Positions 50,051 to 58,211 of a stretch of 64,000 nt of DNA are shown one piece after another. The notes under the pieces were generated by a model that was not told where the DNA came from, searched no databases, and saw nothing but the letters and a program-made list of their open reading frames with translations. The DNA is taken from positions 558,001-622,000 of the forward strand of contig CP017948.1 in NCBI GenBank assembly GCA_002838185.1, read 5' to 3'. Within the stretch, counting starts at the first letter, position 1, and every line of letters starts with the position of its first letter. The position numbers were made by a program, and so were the translations under genes. The DNA comes from Tenericutes bacterium MO-XQ. Its GTDB lineage: Bacteria; Bacillota_I; Bacilli_A; Acholeplasmatales; Acholeplasmataceae.

Positions 50051-52357
50051 GTGTACGCAAAGGTCATCGTTGATATTAAACATGAACAAGTAAATCAAGC
50101 TTTTGATTATCATATACCTGATGCAATCAAAAATGACTTAGAAATCGGCATGAGAGTGATCGTGCCTTTTGGTGCTCAAACACGCATGGGATATGTAGTT
50201 GATATCACTGATCATTCAGACGAACAGACCAAAGATATCATTCATATGCTAGATATTATCCCAACCATCAACGAAGAGTTATTTATGTTAATTAAAACTG
50301 TTCTAGATGAAACACATGCCCTTTATAGTGAGGTTTTTGAATGTGTTGTACCTAGTGAGCTTAGTATGGATTATGATAAAGAAGTTTACATCAAAGACGA
50401 TAGTTTAGTTCCAGATGATCTCAAAGCTTTTTTTGATGAAAAAGGTGTATGGCATTTAAAAAAGGGTGAGTATCATTTGTTGCCAAAACTTAGAAGACTT
50501 CGTGAAAAGCAAGCTGTTGATATCAAAAATATTTATGCACAAAAAAGTAAAGAGAAATTAGTGGTTGCTTATCAATATAATGAAAACCACACTTATCCAA
50601 GAGCTGACAAATATCCTAAATTAGAGAAAAACATCATATATACAAAAAATGAATTAGAAGAACTAGGATTTACAACAAGCAACATCCAAACCTTAAAGAA
50701 ACATGATGTTTTAAAACAAACAACAAAGGCAGTCAAAAGAGAGATTGAACATGTTTTTGACTTAAAAGATAAAACAGTAAATCTTTCGGATGAACAGATA
50801 CACGCTAGTAGTAAAATCAAAGAAGATCTTAAGCATTATCAAACTTTTTTACTTCATGGAGTTACGGGATCTGGGAAAACTGAAGTTTATTTAGATGTCA
50901 TAGAAACAGTCGTTAAAAACCATAAAAAATGTTTGATATTAGTACCCGAAATTACACTCATATCGCCAATGGCAAAACGTGTAAAATCCAGATTTAATAG
51001 AGTTGCAATCTATCATAGTGCTTTATCAAAAGGTGAACGTTATGACCAATATCAAATGATCCTAAATGATGAAGTTGATGTCGTCATCGCAACTAGAAGT
51101 GGTATATTTATGCCGATTAAAGATTTAGGTATCATCATCATAGATGAGGAACATGATCCTTCTTATGTTCAAAAAGAAGGTGTCATATACGATGCAAGAA
51201 AAATCGCTATGAAAAGAGCAAAATACCATCAAATCCCACTTGTTTTAGGCTCAGCTACGCCGTCAATTGAAAGTATGTATCATGCAAAAAACAATACCTA
51301 TCAATTACTAGAACTTCTTCATCGTCCTTTTGATTTAAAACAACCAACGATTAAGTTTGTTGATATGAAATCAGAACTCAAACAAAAAAACACAAGCATT
51401 TTTTCAAATGACTTAAAAGAAGCGATTCATGATAGACTTCTAAAAAAAGAACAAACAATGATCCTCTTTAATCGAAAAGGATATGCACCTTTTGTTTTAT
51501 GTAGACATTGTGGAGATGTTCCAAAATGTCCAGATTGTGATATTTCACTGACTTATTATAAAGATAAAGACGTCCTTAAATGTCATTATTGTGGATATGA
51601 AAAACCATTTGAAAAAACATGTGAAGCTTGTGGACAACCAACAGTTAAAGAAGTTGGTGTTGGCATAGAATATGTTGAACAACAGCTTAGAAAAACATTT
51701 CCAAAAGCTAGAATCATGCGTATGGATAAAAATGTAACAACCACTAAAGGCTCACATGAAAAGATCTGGCATTCATTTTTAAATGAAGATGCAGACATCT
51801 TATTAGGAACACAAATGATCGCAAAAGGATTAGATTTTCCAAAAGTAACACTTGTTGGTGTATTAATGGCCGACCTATCTTTAAAAGTTCCATCTTATAC
51901 AGCAAGCGAACAAACATATATGCTTTTATCACAGATTTCAGGAAGATCTGGTAGACATAGACCGGGTGAAGTCATTATTCAAGGATATAAACTTGATCAT
52001 TACGCAATCCAAAGTGTTTTAAAAGATTATGAAGCCTTTTACAAAGAAGCATTATATGAAAGAAAACTGATGCGCTATGAACCATTTATGCATGTATCTC
52101 AATTTTTAATTGAAGGTCAAGCATATTTAAAAACTTATCAAGTTGCGTTTATGCTAAAGAAAAGACTTTCAACGGTACCAAACGTTTTAGTTTTAGGGCC
52201 ATCTCAAGCTTTAATTAAAAAAATCAAAGATCGTTTTAGATTTGTCGTAACGATTAAGTATAAAGATTTAAACTTTATGGAAATCAATCAAATCATGAAT
52301 GATTTAAAACAAATAGATATACACATTAAATATTTTCCAAATTTAGATATGATGTAG
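50051..52357 (+). CDS. priA: Primosomal replication helicase PriA
   Basis: A 768-residue PriA, the helicase that reloads the replisome at stalled forks. The N-terminal 3'-DNA-binding domain (1-100) begins AKVIVDIKHEQVNQAFDYHIP. Walker A is GVTGSGKTEVY, Walker B IIIDEEHDPSY; eight cysteines in CRHCGDVPKCPDCDISLTYY and CHYCGYEKPFEKTCEACG bind two zinc ions. GTQMIAKGLDFPKVTLVGV and QISGRSGR are helicase motifs V and VI. The start is GTG 50051 with a weak ribosome site. fmt follows directly. Confidence 0.96.
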   Translation: MYAKVIVDIKHEQVNQAFDYHIPDAIKNDLEIGMRVIVPFGAQTRMGYVVDITDHSDEQTKDIIHMLDIIPTINEELFMLIKTVLDETHALYSEVFECVVPSELSMDYDKEVYIKDDSLVPDDLKAFFDEKGVWHLKKGEYHLLPKLRRLREKQAVDIKNIYAQKSKEKLVVAYQYNENHTYPRADKYPKLEKNIIYTKNELEELGFTTSNIQTLKKHDVLKQTTKAVKREIEHVFDLKDKTVNLSDEQIHASSKIKEDLKHYQTFLLHGVTGSGKTEVYLDVIETVVKNHKKCLILVPEITLISPMAKRVKSRFNRVAIYHSALSKGERYDQYQMILNDEVDVVIATRSGIFMPIKDLGIIIIDEEHDPSYVQKEGVIYDARKIAMKRAKYHQIPLVLGSATPSIESMYHAKNNTYQLLELLHRPFDLKQPTIKFVDMKSELKQKNTSIFSNDLKEAIHDRLLKKEQTMILFNRKGYAPFVLCRHCGDVPKCPDCDISLTYYKDKDVLKCHYCGYEKPFEKTCEACGQPTVKEVGVGIEYVEQQLRKTFPKARIMRMDKNVTTTKGSHEKIWHSFLNEDADILLGTQMIAKGLDFPKVTLVGVLMADLSLKVPSYTASEQTYMLLSQISGRSGRHRPGEVIIQGYKLDHYAIQSVLKDYEAFYKEALYERKLMRYEPFMHVSQFLIEGQAYLKTYQVAFMLKKRLSTVPNVLVLGPSQALIKKIKDRFRFVVTIKYKDLNFMEINQIMNDLKQIDIHIKYFPNLDMM

Positions 52358-52366
52358 GTGATGAAA

Positions 52367-53302
52367 ATGAAAATTGTATTTATGGGCACACCATTATTTG
52401 CAGTAGAAGTTTTAGAAAGGTTAATCAAAGAGCATGATGTTTGTCTTGTCGTAACACAACCAGATAAAATCACTGGTAGAAAAAAAGTTTTAACACCACC
52501 AATAGTAAAAGAAGTTGCGTTAAAACATGGTATTGAAGTTTTCCAACCAGCAAATATAAAAACAGACTATCAAAAAATTATTGATTTAAAACCTGATTTT
52601 ATGATTACTGCTGCTTATGGACAAATCTTACCTAAAGCATTATTAGATGAAGTGAAAGCAATCAATGTCCATGGGTCATTATTACCTAAATATAGGGGTG
52701 GAGCACCCATTCAATATGCACTTTTTAACGGTGATAAGCAAACAGGTGTTACCATTATGTATATGGCATTTAAAATGGATAGTGGCGATATTATTAAACA
52801 AGAAGCACTTGATATTAAAGCAGATGATGATACACTGAGTCTAACCAAAAGGTTATCAACATTAGGCACTAAACTTTTAAAAGAAGTTTTAGAAGATATC
52901 AGTCAAGGTATCATCCATAGAGAAAAACAAGATGAAAGTTTAGTTACTTTTTCACCGACACTCAGTTATCAAGATGAATTTTTATCTTTTAATCAAAAAT
53001 CAGAAGATATCATCAACAAAGTCAAGGGATTATCCCCTGAACCAGGTGCACATGCATTCATTAACGATATGAAAATCAAAATCTATAAAGTTGAAAATAG
53101 TGATATAATAGAACATGAAGATAAGCGCCCAGGTACTATTCTAAGTGTGAAAAAAGAACTTCTTGTAAAAACACTTGATGGTGTGATAAAAATAAAGCTT
53201 ATACAAGTGCCAGGGAAAAAGATGATGGCAGCCAAAGATTTTCTCAATGGACAAAATGTTATGCATGAAAATGACATATTCAATAGAGGAGAAGAACTAT
53301 GA
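52367..53302 (+). CDS. fmt: Methionyl-tRNA formyltransferase
   Basis: A 311-residue Fmt, which formylates initiator Met-tRNA. MKIVFMGTPLFAVEVLE, AAYGQILP, INVHGSLLPKYRGGAPIQYAL (with the catalytic Asn, His) and MDSGDII are clear; the C-terminal OB domain follows. Upstream GTG 52358 and ATG 52361 are in frame but overlap the AGGTGA site, so ATG 52367 is taken. A def gene is not seen here. It overlaps the next gene by 4 bases. Confidence 0.95.
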   Translation: MKIVFMGTPLFAVEVLERLIKEHDVCLVVTQPDKITGRKKVLTPPIVKEVALKHGIEVFQPANIKTDYQKIIDLKPDFMITAAYGQILPKALLDEVKAINVHGSLLPKYRGGAPIQYALFNGDKQTGVTIMYMAFKMDSGDIIKQEALDIKADDDTLSLTKRLSTLGTKLLKEVLEDISQGIIHREKQDESLVTFSPTLSYQDEFLSFNQKSEDIINKVKGLSPEPGAHAFINDMKIKIYKVENSDIIEHEDKRPGTILSVKKELLVKTLDGVIKIKLIQVPGKKMMAAKDFLNGQNVMHENDIFNRGEEL

Positions 53303-53865
53303 AAAAAGAAAAGAAAAAATTACTTTTTACAAGACAAGAAATGTTTGACTTAAACAAAAAAATGTTGCAAAAAAGAGGTGTAACGATTGAAGCAATCGCT
53401 GAAATTTCTTATATGCAACAATCGAAATATTCTGATGAAGTAAGTCGAGCAATTTGCATTGAATCAGTGGAAAAGATCTTATCTCTTAGAGATGTGTTTC
53501 ATCATGTACAATTAGCAGCAGAAATCGATCGCTTAGCTGAAGAAGGTCTATTCCAAGGACCTATCCAAGATATTATTTATGAAGATTTAGGATTATTCGG
53601 TGTTGATGAAACGTTAGGTTTAGATGTTTCTGGATTATATGGAACCATTGGTCAAACCAACTTTGGCGATATTGATGTGAATAAACACGGTATTGTTAAA
53701 CGTTTAAATGATGCAGGTAAAGAAGACGGTATTTGTCATACATTTTTAGATGATATCGTTGGAGCTATCGCTGCAGCTGCATCAACAAGAGTAGCACAAG
53801 TCATGAATGAAGATTTAGCACACGAAAATGTAGATGTCAAAAGATTTAGCATTTTTGATTTATAA
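53299..53865 (+). CDS. Phosphatidylglycerophosphatase A family (YutG/PgpA-like)
   Basis: A 188-residue protein of the PgpA family as in Bacillus YutG, which removes phosphate from phosphatidylglycerol phosphate to make phosphatidylglycerol. Family stretches: IAEISYMQQSKYSDEV, AAEIDRLAEEGL, LYGTIGQTNFGDIDVNK and CHTFLDDIVGAIAAAAASTR-like end. Unlike E. coli PgpA, it lacks strong membrane helices. It is coupled to fmt through ATGA. Confidence 0.8.
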   Translation: MKKEKKKLLFTRQEMFDLNKKMLQKRGVTIEAIAEISYMQQSKYSDEVSRAICIESVEKILSLRDVFHHVQLAAEIDRLAEEGLFQGPIQDIIYEDLGLFGVDETLGLDVSGLYGTIGQTNFGDIDVNKHGIVKRLNDAGKEDGICHTFLDDIVGAIAAAASTRVAQVMNEDLAHENVDVKRFSIFDL

Positions 53866-53884
53866 CAACAAGGACTGATCTTAG

Positions 53885-55201
53885 GTGGATAATAAACAAA
53901 ACAAAAAAAGAAAATTCTGGGATTTAAAAACACTTGGCAAAGATATATTTGCTAAGTTTTTTGGATTTGAACAAGGTGTAGATATCACAAATGATGTCGC
54001 TGTTTTGTTTAGAAGAAATGTCGTTATTAAAAACATAGTCTTTGTATCCAATATCATGTATACACTGATTTTGTTGGTTTTATCATTTTCAAGTGAAGCA
54101 CAAGTTGCGGATTGGGTCATTTCCGTGATGGCATTTCCCATCACTTATGTGATCAATAAACTCTTAAAAAAACTAATTCATCTTGATCCAGAAGATAAAA
54201 CAAAACAAAGTGTTGCGATGTATGTTGCTGCATTCTATATCTTTTTCTCATCTGTCTTAATATACGCAAGATTATATACTTTAGAATATTTTGAAACAGG
54301 TGCATATATCTTAATGTATTATGCAGTTGTCGTTATTTCTTTATATCAAGAAAAGAAATTATTAAGTAGTAGTTTTCAAGGATTATTAGCTTTATTAACG
54401 GTAATCCATTTGATTTGGACATATAACTTTCATGGTTTAGTTGGTGGTCAAACGTTTATGGAGTTTTTACCTAATTTCATAAGACTCCCTGAATTTGGTG
54501 ATATATTACTTAGAACATTATTGTTTATACTATTCTATTTCGTTTTATATGCAATTGTTTCAATGGGACAATACATGCAAGAAGAAAGAAAAAAAGAGCT
54601 GATAAAAAGACGTCAAGTTCAAACTGATTTCTCACACATAGTTGGTGATTTATTTAGTGTAGTCTTTTCATCATCATATACACTTATGGATAAAAGACAT
54701 GCCTATCAAGTTCAGCAAATGAGTCAAAAGCTTGCGGATTATTATGGTATGAATCAAGATCAGATTAATCAACTCAATGAATATTCAATGGTCCATTTAC
54801 AATATCAAGAGATCAAACATTTATTAAATGATATTAGTTCATATGATGAAAAAACATATGACATGTTAAAAGAACAAACAGAACTGGGCTCAAAAATTGC
54901 TAAACGGATTCAGCTTGCCCAAAAATGTGAAGATATCGCTAGAGCACATATTGAAGATACAGCAAATGAAAAATTCTTAAAAGAAATGCTTGTCATTCAA
55001 CCAGAACTAGAGTCACAAGTGATTTTATTAAGCGATTTATATATTACGATGAGATCACATAGATCATATAAAAGACCAATGGCACATAGTATTGTTTTAA
55101 AACAATTTCAAGGTGAGTTAGGTAATTATTTTGATTATGAACTTAAAGAAAGATTCTTAAAATTCCATGACGAATTTTCGGAAATGTATAATAACTTTTA
55201 A
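53885..55201 (+). CDS. Six-helix membrane protein with a degenerate HD(-GYP)-like domain
   Basis: A 438-residue protein of unknown role. Residues 45-225 hold about six membrane helices; residues 235-438 are cytosolic. This part resembles an HD-GYP fold: KRHAYQVQQMSQKLADYYGMNQDQINQLNEYSMVH aligns with the H...HD region, but the HD dyad is HLQ and no GYP is present. The metal site is therefore lost and the domain may sense or bind rather than cleave. The start is GTG 53885, 19 bases after the pgpA-like gene, so they may be cotranscribed. Confidence 0.7.
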   Translation: MDNKQNKKRKFWDLKTLGKDIFAKFFGFEQGVDITNDVAVLFRRNVVIKNIVFVSNIMYTLILLVLSFSSEAQVADWVISVMAFPITYVINKLLKKLIHLDPEDKTKQSVAMYVAAFYIFFSSVLIYARLYTLEYFETGAYILMYYAVVVISLYQEKKLLSSSFQGLLALLTVIHLIWTYNFHGLVGGQTFMEFLPNFIRLPEFGDILLRTLLFILFYFVLYAIVSMGQYMQEERKKELIKRRQVQTDFSHIVGDLFSVVFSSSYTLMDKRHAYQVQQMSQKLADYYGMNQDQINQLNEYSMVHLQYQEIKHLLNDISSYDEKTYDMLKEQTELGSKIAKRIQLAQKCEDIARAHIEDTANEKFLKEMLVIQPELESQVILLSDLYITMRSHRSYKRPMAHSIVLKQFQGELGNYFDYELKERFLKFHDEFSEMYNNF

Positions 55202-55214
55202 CAAGTAATTTAGA

Positions 55215-55243
55215 TTGACTTTTACATGGTTTTCATGTATCAT
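55215..55243 (+). promoter_or_regulatory. Promoter of the metK riboswitch transcript
   Basis: TTGACT (55215-55220), 17 bases, and TATCAT (55238-55243). It would start just before the aptamer. Confidence 0.6.
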
Positions 55244-55268
55244 GATATAGAATATAAATTAAATAAAA

Positions 55269-55400
55269 CTTATTCAGAGCTATCGAGGCCAGTGACTGTT
55301 GACGTAGCAGCAACCTACTTAAATTAGGTGCTTATCACTAGGGGTAAAATCTCAACAATAAGGAAGAATACCGCTTTCCTTATGGAAGGCGGTTTTTCTT
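55269..55400 (+). promoter_or_regulatory. SAM riboswitch (compact SAM-I type) upstream of metK
   Basis: P1 is CTTATT (55269-55274) with AATAAG (55357-55362). Core SAM-I marks are CAGAG, GAGG, AGCAACC and GGTGCT; P2 pairs GCTA/TAGC, P3 is a very short CCTA/TAGG and P4 TTATC/GGTAA. ATAAGGAA (55358-55365), which contains the P1 3' strand, can pair perfectly with TTCCTTAT (55376-55383) to form an antiterminator. With SAM bound, P1 holds that strand and the terminator at 55370-55393 forms, so metK is switched off. The class was judged by eye; a SAM-I/IV variant is possible. Confidence 0.82.
55370..55400 (+). terminator. SAM-controlled terminator before metK
   Basis: ACCGCTTTCC-TTAT-GGAAGGCGGT (55370-55393), ten pairs with one G-T, followed by TTTTCTT. 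Confidence 0.88.
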
Positions 55401-55418
55401 AAAAGAAGGAGTGTATTT

Positions 55419-56567
55419 ATGTACAAATTATTTAGTAGTGAATCAGTAACAGAAGGGCATCCAGATAAATTAAGTGATTATATCTCAGATTCTATTTTAG
55501 ATGCATGTTTAGAACAAGATCCAGAATCAAGAGTTGCCATAGAAACAGCAGTAACAACGCATTATTGTCTGCTTTTTGGTGAGATTACAACCAAAGCAAA
55601 TATTGATTATAAAGAAATCGTAAAACAAGCTATTTTAGATGTTGGTTATACGAAAGAAGCATATGGATATAGTGTTGATACAGTAGAGATCGATTTAAAG
55701 ATTAAAGAACAATCAGCTGATATCGCATTAGGTGTGAATAAAAATGAAAATAAATCACTTGGTGCAGGTGATCAAGGACTTATGTTTGGATATGCCAATA
55801 GCGATACAGACACATTTTTACCATTACCAATCTATCTTGCTCACCGACTAGCCGAAAGATTAAGTTTTGTAAGAAAAACGAATTTAGTAGAAGGTCTTCG
55901 CCCTGATGGTAAAACTCAAGTCACTGTCGCATATGATGAAAATCATAAGATTGATTATATTCATACCGTTGTTTTATCGACACAACACGATGAGTTTTGG
56001 ACACAAGAAGCATTACATCAAACAATGCTTGAACATGTCATAAATCCTGTATTAAAAGATTATGATACATCGAAAACGATTTATAAAATTAATCCAACAG
56101 GAAGATTTATCATTGGTGGACCACATGGTGATGCTGGATTAACAGGAAGAAAGATTATTGTAGATACTTATGGTGGATATGCTAGACATGGTGGTGGTGC
56201 GTTTTCTGGAAAAGATGCAACTAAGGTTGATAGAAGTGCAGCATACATGGCAAGATATATTGCAAAAAATATTGTTGCAAGTGGAGTTGCAAGTGAATGT
56301 GAAATCCAACTCGCATATGCGATTGGTGTATCAGAACCTGTGAGTGTTGCAATCAATACTTTTGATACTGAAAAAGTAGATTTAGATAAAATTTATCAAG
56401 CAGTTTTAAAACATTTTGATCTAACGCCTAAAGGCATTATAAAGACTTTAAAATTGAATAGACCTATATACAAAAAAACCGCAGCATATGGCCATTTCGG
56501 ACGAAACATCGAAGACTTTTCTTGGGAAAGTCTAGATAAGATTGAAATATTCAAAGAATTATTATAA
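55419..56567 (+). CDS. metK: S-adenosylmethionine synthetase
   Basis: A 382-residue MetK, which makes SAM from ATP and methionine. [32 protein letters not shown] and [21 protein letters not shown] (ATP loops), and [20 protein letters not shown] are the standard motifs. AAGGAG precedes ATG 55419. It is directly under the SAM riboswitch, a simple product-feedback loop. Confidence 0.98.
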   Translation: MYKLFSSESVTEGHPDKLSDYISDSILDACLEQDPESRVAIETAVTTHYCLLFGEITTKANIDYKEIVKQAILDVGYTKEAYGYSVDTVEIDLKIKEQSADIALGVNKNENKSLGAGDQGLMFGYANSDTDTFLPLPIYLAHRLAERLSFVRKTNLVEGLRPDGKTQVTVAYDENHKIDYIHTVVLSTQHDEFWTQEALHQTMLEHVINPVLKDYDTSKTIYKINPTGRFIIGGPHGDAGLTGRKIIVDTYGGYARHGGGAFSGKDATKVDRSAAYMARYIAKNIVASGVASECEIQLAYAIGVSEPVSVAINTFDTEKVDLDKIYQAVLKHFDLTPKGIIKTLKLNRPIYKKTAAYGHFGRNIEDFSWESLDKIEIFKELL

Positions 56568-56587
56568 AATGGAAGCGGTGATTATAA

Positions 56588-57484
56588 ATGAATGAAAAAC
56601 TACAAAGCATAGAAAACAGAAGATTAGAAATCGAAAAACGACATAAAAAGAATATTTTAATAGGAGTTTTAACGTTAATTCCAGCGATTCTTTTAGGGGC
56701 TTTAGGTGTAACATCTGAGTTAACCGTATTCATTATATTAGGTATCGTTATTTTTATCGTTTCAATTTTCTTTTTTGGTAGAGCATCTGCAGAAGCATCT
56801 AAATTTAGAAAAATTATCAAACGCGAACTTATTCATGCACTACTTGCTGAAGAGTTTGAAGAAGTCATTTATGATCCAAAATCAACAATTCCAGTTTCAA
56901 GAATAAATGCAACTGGAACTATTAAAAGACCTGATCGTTTTTATGGAGAAGATTATATTAAAGGAACTTATAAAGGTGTTGGGTTTGAAGTTTCAGATGT
57001 TGATTTAAAACAAAGAGTTGAAAGAAGAGATCAAAACGGAAATGTTCATGTATCCTATGAAACCTATTTTAAAGGTAGATGGTATATTTATAAGTTCCAA
57101 AAGCATTTTGATCAAGTCTTAAAAGTTGTCGAAGGTAGAGGCAATTATGTCAATCGTAAAAACCTTGTTAAATTTGATACAGAAAGTATTGAGTTTAATA
57201 AAAAGTTTGATATATTTGCAACCTCTCAAGAATTTGGTTTTTATTTAATTACATCTTCTATGATAGAAAAACTATTAGAATTAGAAAAATTACATAGAGG
57301 ATCCATTCTTTACTGTTTTATGAATAATGAGCTTCATATTGGTGTCAATGATCGAAAGAACTATTTAGAATTCAAATTAAAAACACCAATTAATGAAGAA
57401 ACTTTAGATATATTTATGTCAGATATTGAACTCATTCCAGCTATAATCAATGAGTTTAGATTAGATAGCGTCAAATTTAAATAA
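56588..57484 (+). CDS. DUF3137 family membrane protein
   Basis: A 298-residue protein. A coiled N-terminal stretch (1-20) leads to two membrane helices (about 23-42 and 46-67); the remaining 230 residues form a soluble domain with GEDYIKGTYKGVGFEVSDVDL and the FKGRWYIYKFQKHF, DIFATSQEFGFYLIT and GSILYCFMNNELHIGV stretches typical of DUF3137. Members are often encoded beside LemA, as here (the lemA gene follows after 23 bases). Function unknown. Confidence 0.8.
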   Translation: MNEKLQSIENRRLEIEKRHKKNILIGVLTLIPAILLGALGVTSELTVFIILGIVIFIVSIFFFGRASAEASKFRKIIKRELIHALLAEEFEEVIYDPKSTIPVSRINATGTIKRPDRFYGEDYIKGTYKGVGFEVSDVDLKQRVERRDQNGNVHVSYETYFKGRWYIYKFQKHFDQVLKVVEGRGNYVNRKNLVKFDTESIEFNKKFDIFATSQEFGFYLITSSMIEKLLELEKLHRGSILYCFMNNELHIGVNDRKNYLEFKLKTPINEETLDIFMSDIELIPAIINEFRLDSVKFK

Positions 57485-57507
57485 ACATGAAGGAAGGAGA
57501 GATTTAA

Positions 57508-58071
57508 ATGCCAAGTCCAGGTGTAACAATTTTAATCATTGTTGGTGTTGTATTATTTATTTTCTTTGCATGGTACATCTCAGTTGTTAACTCATTTAGA
57601 CGTATGCTTATCAAGATTGATGAATCTGAATCAAGTATTGATATTGCACTTACAAAACGTTTTGATATGTTAACTAAATTGTTTCAAGCAACTAAAGGTT
57701 ACATGAAACATGAAGCAGAAACACTTCAAAAAGTAATCGCTATGAGACAACCTGCTCATTCAGCGCCAATGGAACAAAAACAAGAATTCGCTGACCAAGT
57801 GACAAGAGGACTTCAAGCAATCAACGTTGTTGTAGAACAATATCCAGATCTAAAAGCATCTGAAAGTGTAACAAATCTACAAAACGCAACAGTTGAAGTT
57901 GAAGAAAACTTACAAGCTTCTAGAAGAGTCTATAATTCTAATGTTTCCATCTACAATCAAAAAGTTGTGGTCTTCCCAACAAACATCATTGCAAACATGA
58001 AACATTTTGAAAAACGTGCATTCTTTGAAGCAGAAGCTGCGAAGCGAGCAGATGTGAATTTTGATTTCTAA
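57508..58071 (+). CDS. lemA: LemA family protein
   Basis: A 187-residue LemA protein: one N-terminal membrane helix (about 6-26) and a helical domain with NSFRRMLIKIDESESSIDIALTKRFDMLTKL, QNATVEVEENLQASRRVYNSNVSIYNQKVVVFP, which are the family hallmarks. The active role is unknown in most bacteria; in Listeria a LemA peptide is presented by host MHC. GGAAGGAGAG precedes the ATG. A terminator follows. Confidence 0.92.
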   Translation: MPSPGVTILIIVGVVLFIFFAWYISVVNSFRRMLIKIDESESSIDIALTKRFDMLTKLFQATKGYMKHEAETLQKVIAMRQPAHSAPMEQKQEFADQVTRGLQAINVVVEQYPDLKASESVTNLQNATVEVEENLQASRRVYNSNVSIYNQKVVVFPTNIIANMKHFEKRAFFEAEAAKRADVNFDF

Positions 58072-58072
58072 A

Positions 58073-58100
58073 ATAAAACGCCAAGCGTTTTATTTTTTTG
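58073..58100 (+). terminator. Terminator after lemA
   Basis: ATAAAACGC-CAA-GCGTTTTAT (58073-58093) followed by TTTTTTG. Confidence 0.9.
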
Positions 58101-58167
58101 CTTTATATTGCCCTTTTTGATAATTATGGTAAATATAAGGATTGACTCTAAACGCTTGTAAAAATAG

Positions 58168-58191
58168 CTCTATTATAGTAATATAATAGAG
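58168..58191. promoter_or_regulatory. Perfect dyad over the likely secA -10 region
   Basis: CTCTATTATA (58168-58177), GTAA, TATAATAGAG (58182-58191): a 10-bp perfect inverted repeat. The right arm contains the -10 candidate TATAAT (58182-58187). TTGTAA lies at 58156 and TTGACT at 58142, neither at ideal spacing. It could be an operator or a leader hairpin. Confidence 0.5.
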
Positions 58192-58211
58192 AACGAAAAG
58201 GATGTGTATGT

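Noticed and set aside
58146-58160. Possible cre site before secA (reverse strand TACAAGCGTTTAGA)
   Set aside because: Too many mismatches to the consensus at fixed positions.
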